From a bacterium D16-36 (GTDB taxonomy: Bacteria > Bacillota > Clostridia > Lachnospirales > Lachnospiraceae), in NCBI GenBank assembly GCA_003611745.1, contig RAYF01000010.1, positions 55,264-119,263 of the forward strand: a DNA stretch of 64,000 nt, in the 5' to 3' direction. Below are positions 60,921 to 64,000 of this stretch, one piece after another. How positions within the stretch are numbered: position 1 is the first letter of the stretch; the number at the start of each line of letters is the position of its first letter. Below the pieces are notes generated by a model. It was not told the DNA's origin, made no database searches, and was given only the letters and a program-made list of their open reading frames with translations. Position numbers and translations under genes: made by a program.

Positions 60921-62921
60921 CTATACCTTGAAAGATGCCACCGTCTGGTTCAAAAGCCCGCTAAGCCGGAAAAGCTCCTCCATCTGCCCAAGCACCGCCT
61001 TAGAGTTCCCATTGGAATCCTGTGCCGACTGTTCCATAGACTGCATATAACCCATAATCTCCCCCACAAGCTCTGTCACAGCCACAATGGAATCATTGAT
61101 TTCCTCCATCCCGCGGTTCATATCCATAGAAGCCGCCCCTAATACACCAGAGACATCACTATAGAATGCTGCATCCTTCTGATACATACCTGCAATATTT
61201 GTCATATCCTTGTAATCCTTCATCACTTTTTCACTCATAAATTCCAGCAGTTTTTCCGAACTTTTCGACAGGGACAATACATTCCCCACCACATCCTCTG
61301 TTACTTTACGGATTTTATCTACTGCCTCTTTGGAATTATCCGCCAACTGCCGTATTTCATCTGCCACAACAGCAAAACCATTTCCAGCTTCCCCTGCCCT
61401 CGCTGCCTCAATAGAGGCATTCAGCGCTAAAAGGTTTGTCTGTGAACTAATGGATAAAATCTCATCTGTCAGCACATCAATCTCCCCTACCCTCTGGCTT
61501 TCCCCTATAGCAAACTCCAGCTCGTTCTTCGTCCTCTCATAAATAGCCGCCGCCTCTCTTCCAGAAGCCTCAGATGCCTGATAATGTTCTTTGGCACGCT
61601 CCATGATATCACCTGACTGGCCTGCCGCTTCCCCTGCTTTCTTCATCACATTTTCCACAGCAAGCCCCAGATTCTGCCCCGTCTGTTTAATGCCGTCAGC
61701 CAGCCTCTTTGCTGCCGCCGTCTGTTTCATCGCCTGCACTGTTGAGTCTGCCATCTCAGAGATATTGTCACTTAGCACTGCCATTTTTGCCGATGTGCTC
61801 TCGGCAATTGTACCGATATTTGCCGCCTCCTCTTTTGTATTCAGGATAATGCCCCTGATCTGCTGCCTTACCTCCACCGTCGCTGTCTTTATCTGTTCCG
61901 TCTCATTCTTATACTGCCTTGGTATCGCCCTTTCCCTGACAGCATCCTCAGAAAAATCCCCAGATGCAAACTGCTTGAGCATCTGTATTGGTGCCAGCAT
62001 CCTGCCGATAAGCCCTGCCATAAAAACTGCCACCAATATAATAATAACAAGCGCAATCACGGCAGCCACTGCAATCATTGTAAACAGAGACTCCCTTACA
62101 TTCGCCGTCGGCACTGCCACCCCCAGCTTCCACCCGCTTCCCTCTACCTGCGCCATCGCAAAATAGCACTGGCTGCCGTCATAATCTTCCAGCATTGCCG
62201 CGCCGGACTTCTTCCCATCCAGCAGCGCCCCCAGCCCCGGCATCTTATCCTTCACTGCTACTGCCGCGTCCTCAGAAGGCTCGAACTCTTTATTTTTATG
62301 GGATACATACTGCCCGCTGCTGTCTACCAGAAAACCATACACACCCTCATCATATTTGATACTTTCCGTCAAATCCGTCACTGTGCCCAGCGTAACATCC
62401 AGACCGATAACCGCTGCCAGCTCATTCTGTATGTAAACCGGTGCTGCAATCGTAGCACACATCTGCTTTGTCAGCACATCCCAGTAAGGATCTGTCACAA
62501 TCACTGACTTCTCCTGCGCTGCCTGCTGGTACCATCCCCTCTCTACCGGATCATATCCCTCCGGTATTTCCGCCTCCTGATTGGATTGGATAAACCTGCT
62601 GTCTTTCGTTCCGCAGTAAAGATTAAGCAGCTCTTCCCTTCCCTCCGCATGGATATTTAATATAGACTGGATAACCCCCTCCTCCGCATTGCCTGCAGAC
62701 TCAATGCTGTTTGCTGTTCCCACTGCAAGCATCTTCTCATTCTCTATCCATGTATTGATTTCTTCACCATATTTATCTGCATTTAACTGCAGCGCATCTG
62801 TCTGGTTCTTTATCATGCGTTTTCCCGCCACTGCCACAATGCCAGCTGTCGTCAATAATATACTTACCACAACAATGCATATAACACTTGATGTCAGTTT
62901 CCCCTTAATCGTCCTTCCCAT
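60921..62921 (-). CDS. Methyl-accepting chemotaxis protein with dCache sensor
   Basis: The 666-residue receptor (ATG 62921 with AGAGGTG upstream) has a first membrane helix at about 10-32 and a dCache_1 sensor ([51 protein letters not shown]). A second helix (about 285-308), HAMP and the signalling hairpin with [20 protein letters not shown] follow. Its cytoplasmic part is close in type to that of the receptor at 8525, but the sensor differs, so the two read different ligands (dCache types often amino acids). It is divergent from the LytTR regulator gene. Confidence 0.95.
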   Translation of the reverse strand: MGRTIKGKLTSSVICIVVVSILLTTAGIVAVAGKRMIKNQTDALQLNADKYGEEINTWIENEKMLAVGTANSIESAGNAEEGVIQSILNIHAEGREELLNLYCGTKDSRFIQSNQEAEIPEGYDPVERGWYQQAAQEKSVIVTDPYWDVLTKQMCATIAAPVYIQNELAAVIGLDVTLGTVTDLTESIKYDEGVYGFLVDSSGQYVSHKNKEFEPSEDAAVAVKDKMPGLGALLDGKKSGAAMLEDYDGSQCYFAMAQVEGSGWKLGVAVPTANVRESLFTMIAVAAVIALVIIILVAVFMAGLIGRMLAPIQMLKQFASGDFSEDAVRERAIPRQYKNETEQIKTATVEVRQQIRGIILNTKEEAANIGTIAESTSAKMAVLSDNISEMADSTVQAMKQTAAAKRLADGIKQTGQNLGLAVENVMKKAGEAAGQSGDIMERAKEHYQASEASGREAAAIYERTKNELEFAIGESQRVGEIDVLTDEILSISSQTNLLALNASIEAARAGEAGNGFAVVADEIRQLADNSKEAVDKIRKVTEDVVGNVLSLSKSSEKLLEFMSEKVMKDYKDMTNIAGMYQKDAAFYSDVSGVLGAASMDMNRGMEEINDSIVAVTELVGEIMGYMQSMEQSAQDSNGNSKAVLGQMEELFRLSGLLNQTVASFKV

Positions 62922-63092
62922 GCCAGGCACCTCTTCCTTCTGTTTTAATAATAATTCTCTCCCACCCTGTACAAAGAAACTTTTAGTTCCCCGTAGACAT
63001 TGCATTTAGCCCGCTGCGTACACAAGAATAAAAATGATTGACGCATACGTCGGTTTTTGCTAAACTAATTTTCGACATTCTAGCATATTATC

Positions 63093-63107
63093 TGCCCCTC
63101 TGGGGCA
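63093..63107. other. Small hairpin in the divergent promoter region
   Basis: TGCCCC, TCT, GGGGCA lies 52 nt before the LytTR regulator start in an otherwise AT-rich region. It could be a leader hairpin; no promoter is certain. Confidence 0.35.
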
Positions 63108-63158
63108 TAAACACAAATACGGTATTATTTATTGCAGAATTGGATAAGGAGGATGAAC

Positions 63159-63914
63159 ATGCCGATACGGATTGCCCTTTGCGATGATGAGGAAGCATGC
63201 CGTGAAACCATAGCAAACCTTTTAAAAGAATACAGGCAGGCGGCTTCCCTGCCCTCCTTTGCACTTTCACACTTTGCTTCCGGAAAGGAACTGTTGAGCT
63301 TTATTGATGATACTAATAAAACTTTCGACCTGTATATACTTGATGTCATTATGCCGGACATTAACGGAATCCAGTTAGGTTCCGCCCTCCGGGAGAGAAA
63401 TGACTGTGGCATCATTATTTACCTGACCTCCTCCCCAGATTTTGCAGTAGAATCGTATAACACAGATGCCCTGCATTATCTCTTAAAGCCAGTTACCAGC
63501 AGCAGTTTTTCCCTATGTATAGATAAAGCCATGAAACGCCTGAAACATTTGCGGGCAGAAATAGTCTCCATCAAAACACCCTGCTCCATGCGCATCGTCC
63601 CCATCTGCAATATCCTTTATGCAGAACGCGTAAACCGGTCTATCCGCTATTACCTGAATGACAGCACCTCCATAGACAGCGTCACTTTCAGCGGCTCATT
63701 CCAAAATGCCGCTGCGCATCTGCTCTCCTACAGCTGTTTCCTCGCGGTTGGTTCCTCCTTTGTGGTAAACCTTAACCATGTAATGGAGATTACAAAATCA
63801 AACATGCTGCTGACAGAGGGGCATCTGGTTCCAATCCCGCGGCGCACTTTTAAAAATGTCAAATCAAAATGGGCTGATTACTGGCTTAATAAAGGAGAAA
63901 TCCATGATATATGA
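63159..63914 (+). CDS. LytTR family response regulator
   Basis: The 251-residue protein (ATG 63159, GGAGG 6 nt upstream) has a receiver domain at residues 2-120: acidic pocket ALCDDEEACRE, phospho-acceptor Asp in DLYILDVIMPDINGI, and Lys in HYLLKPVTSSS. A LytTR DNA-binding domain lies at about 145-245 (ILYAERVNRSIRYYL, FVVNLNHVMEITKSNMLL, IPRRTFKNVKSKWADYW). Such pairs (AgrA/ComE type) usually answer peptide signals through a GHKL kinase. The next reading frame starts inside its end but is cut after 14 codons. Confidence 0.94.
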   Translation: MPIRIALCDDEEACRETIANLLKEYRQAASLPSFALSHFASGKELLSFIDDTNKTFDLYILDVIMPDINGIQLGSALRERNDCGIIIYLTSSPDFAVESYNTDALHYLLKPVTSSSFSLCIDKAMKRLKHLRAEIVSIKTPCSMRIVPICNILYAERVNRSIRYYLNDSTSIDSVTFSGSFQNAAAHLLSYSCFLAVGSSFVVNLNHVMEITKSNMLLTEGHLVPIPRRTFKNVKSKWADYWLNKGEIHDI

Positions 63915-63948
63915 AAATAATATCTGTAGTGGTCAAGCATTTTTGTAA
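63904..63948 (+). pseudogene. Start of a histidine kinase-like partner gene, interrupted
   Basis: ATG at 63904 overlaps the regulator's end by 11 nt, as sensor kinase genes usually do, but reads only MIYENNICSGQAFL before a stop. From 63925 the sequence TGTAGTGGTCAAGC and beyond has no coding character typical of a kinase, and could be the edge of an inserted element. The window ends 52 bases later, so this cannot be settled here. Confidence 0.35.
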
Positions 63949-64000
63949 CACTTATGGCTAAAAAATCACTTTTTATTTATGAGACAGCTTCACCTTATTA

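Overview
The window looks like the chromosome of a motile, low-GC Gram-positive anaerobe of the Clostridia, most likely Lachnospiraceae. The basis is the gene set rather than any database match: yicC-remA-gmk-rpoZ order, a RemA/DUF370 protein, PadR-DUF2812 and Rpn/DUF1703 genes, Cache-domain chemoreceptors, a DUF4179-type anti-sigma pair, strong GGAGG ribosome binding sites throughout, and a flagellin-derived pseudogene. No rRNA, CRISPR array, prophage or complete insertion sequence was seen; one tRNA (Glu, CTC) is present.

Layout. 0-10.3 kb: accessory genes, namely PadR regulators with TraX-like and DUF2812 partners, a methyltransferase, a frameshifted acetyltransferase, an MBL hydrolase, a Phd-antitoxin/GNAT fusion with its own operator, a pentapeptide-repeat protein, an AraC regulator and a chemoreceptor. 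10.5-16.2 kb: a DUF1703 AAA-ATPase, an MFS carrier and a patch of Rpn nuclease genes that holds a 0.43-0.45 kb direct duplication. 16.5-30.7 kb (all minus strand): a Wzx/Wzy-type exopolysaccharide locus running from the CpsB phosphatase, chain-length protein and CpsD kinase through a dehydratase, an initiating sugar transferase and glycosyltransferases to a polymerase, a pyruvyl transferase/FrhB fusion, a flippase and WecB. 31-36 kb: Ig-like (BIG2) surface proteins, a membrane partner and an XRE regulator. 36-42 kb: tRNA-Glu, ComFB, amidase, signal peptidase, rpoZ, gmk, remA, yicC and an AI-2E family transporter. 42-51 kb: a peptidoglycan-binding protein, an esterase/DUF6320/acyltransferase operon, a decayed flagellinolysin, an M18 aminopeptidase and a diguanylate cyclase. 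51.6-64 kb: a PIN-domain toxin-antitoxin pair, a fructosamine kinase-like gene, an XRE membrane protein, a polyphosphate module (Ppx/GppA plus Ppk), an ECF sigma/anti-sigma pair, a second chemoreceptor and a LytTR response regulator whose partner is cut off.

Three things stand out. First, the Rpn genes carry a strong internal ribosome binding site and GTG start just ahead of an EKAA-repeat helix. The duplicated copy keeps only this C-terminal piece, with two repeats instead of four, which fits an intragenic antitoxin that has become free-standing. Second, a Phd/YefM antitoxin domain is fused to a GNAT acetyltransferase and sits behind a palindromic operator overlapping its -10 box. Third, a family of 160-210 bp hairpin elements shares one apex, TAGCGGGCTA, with compensatory base changes. 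The elements have two different outer repeats, both starting with TAG, and in several cases that TAG is the stop codon of the neighbouring gene.
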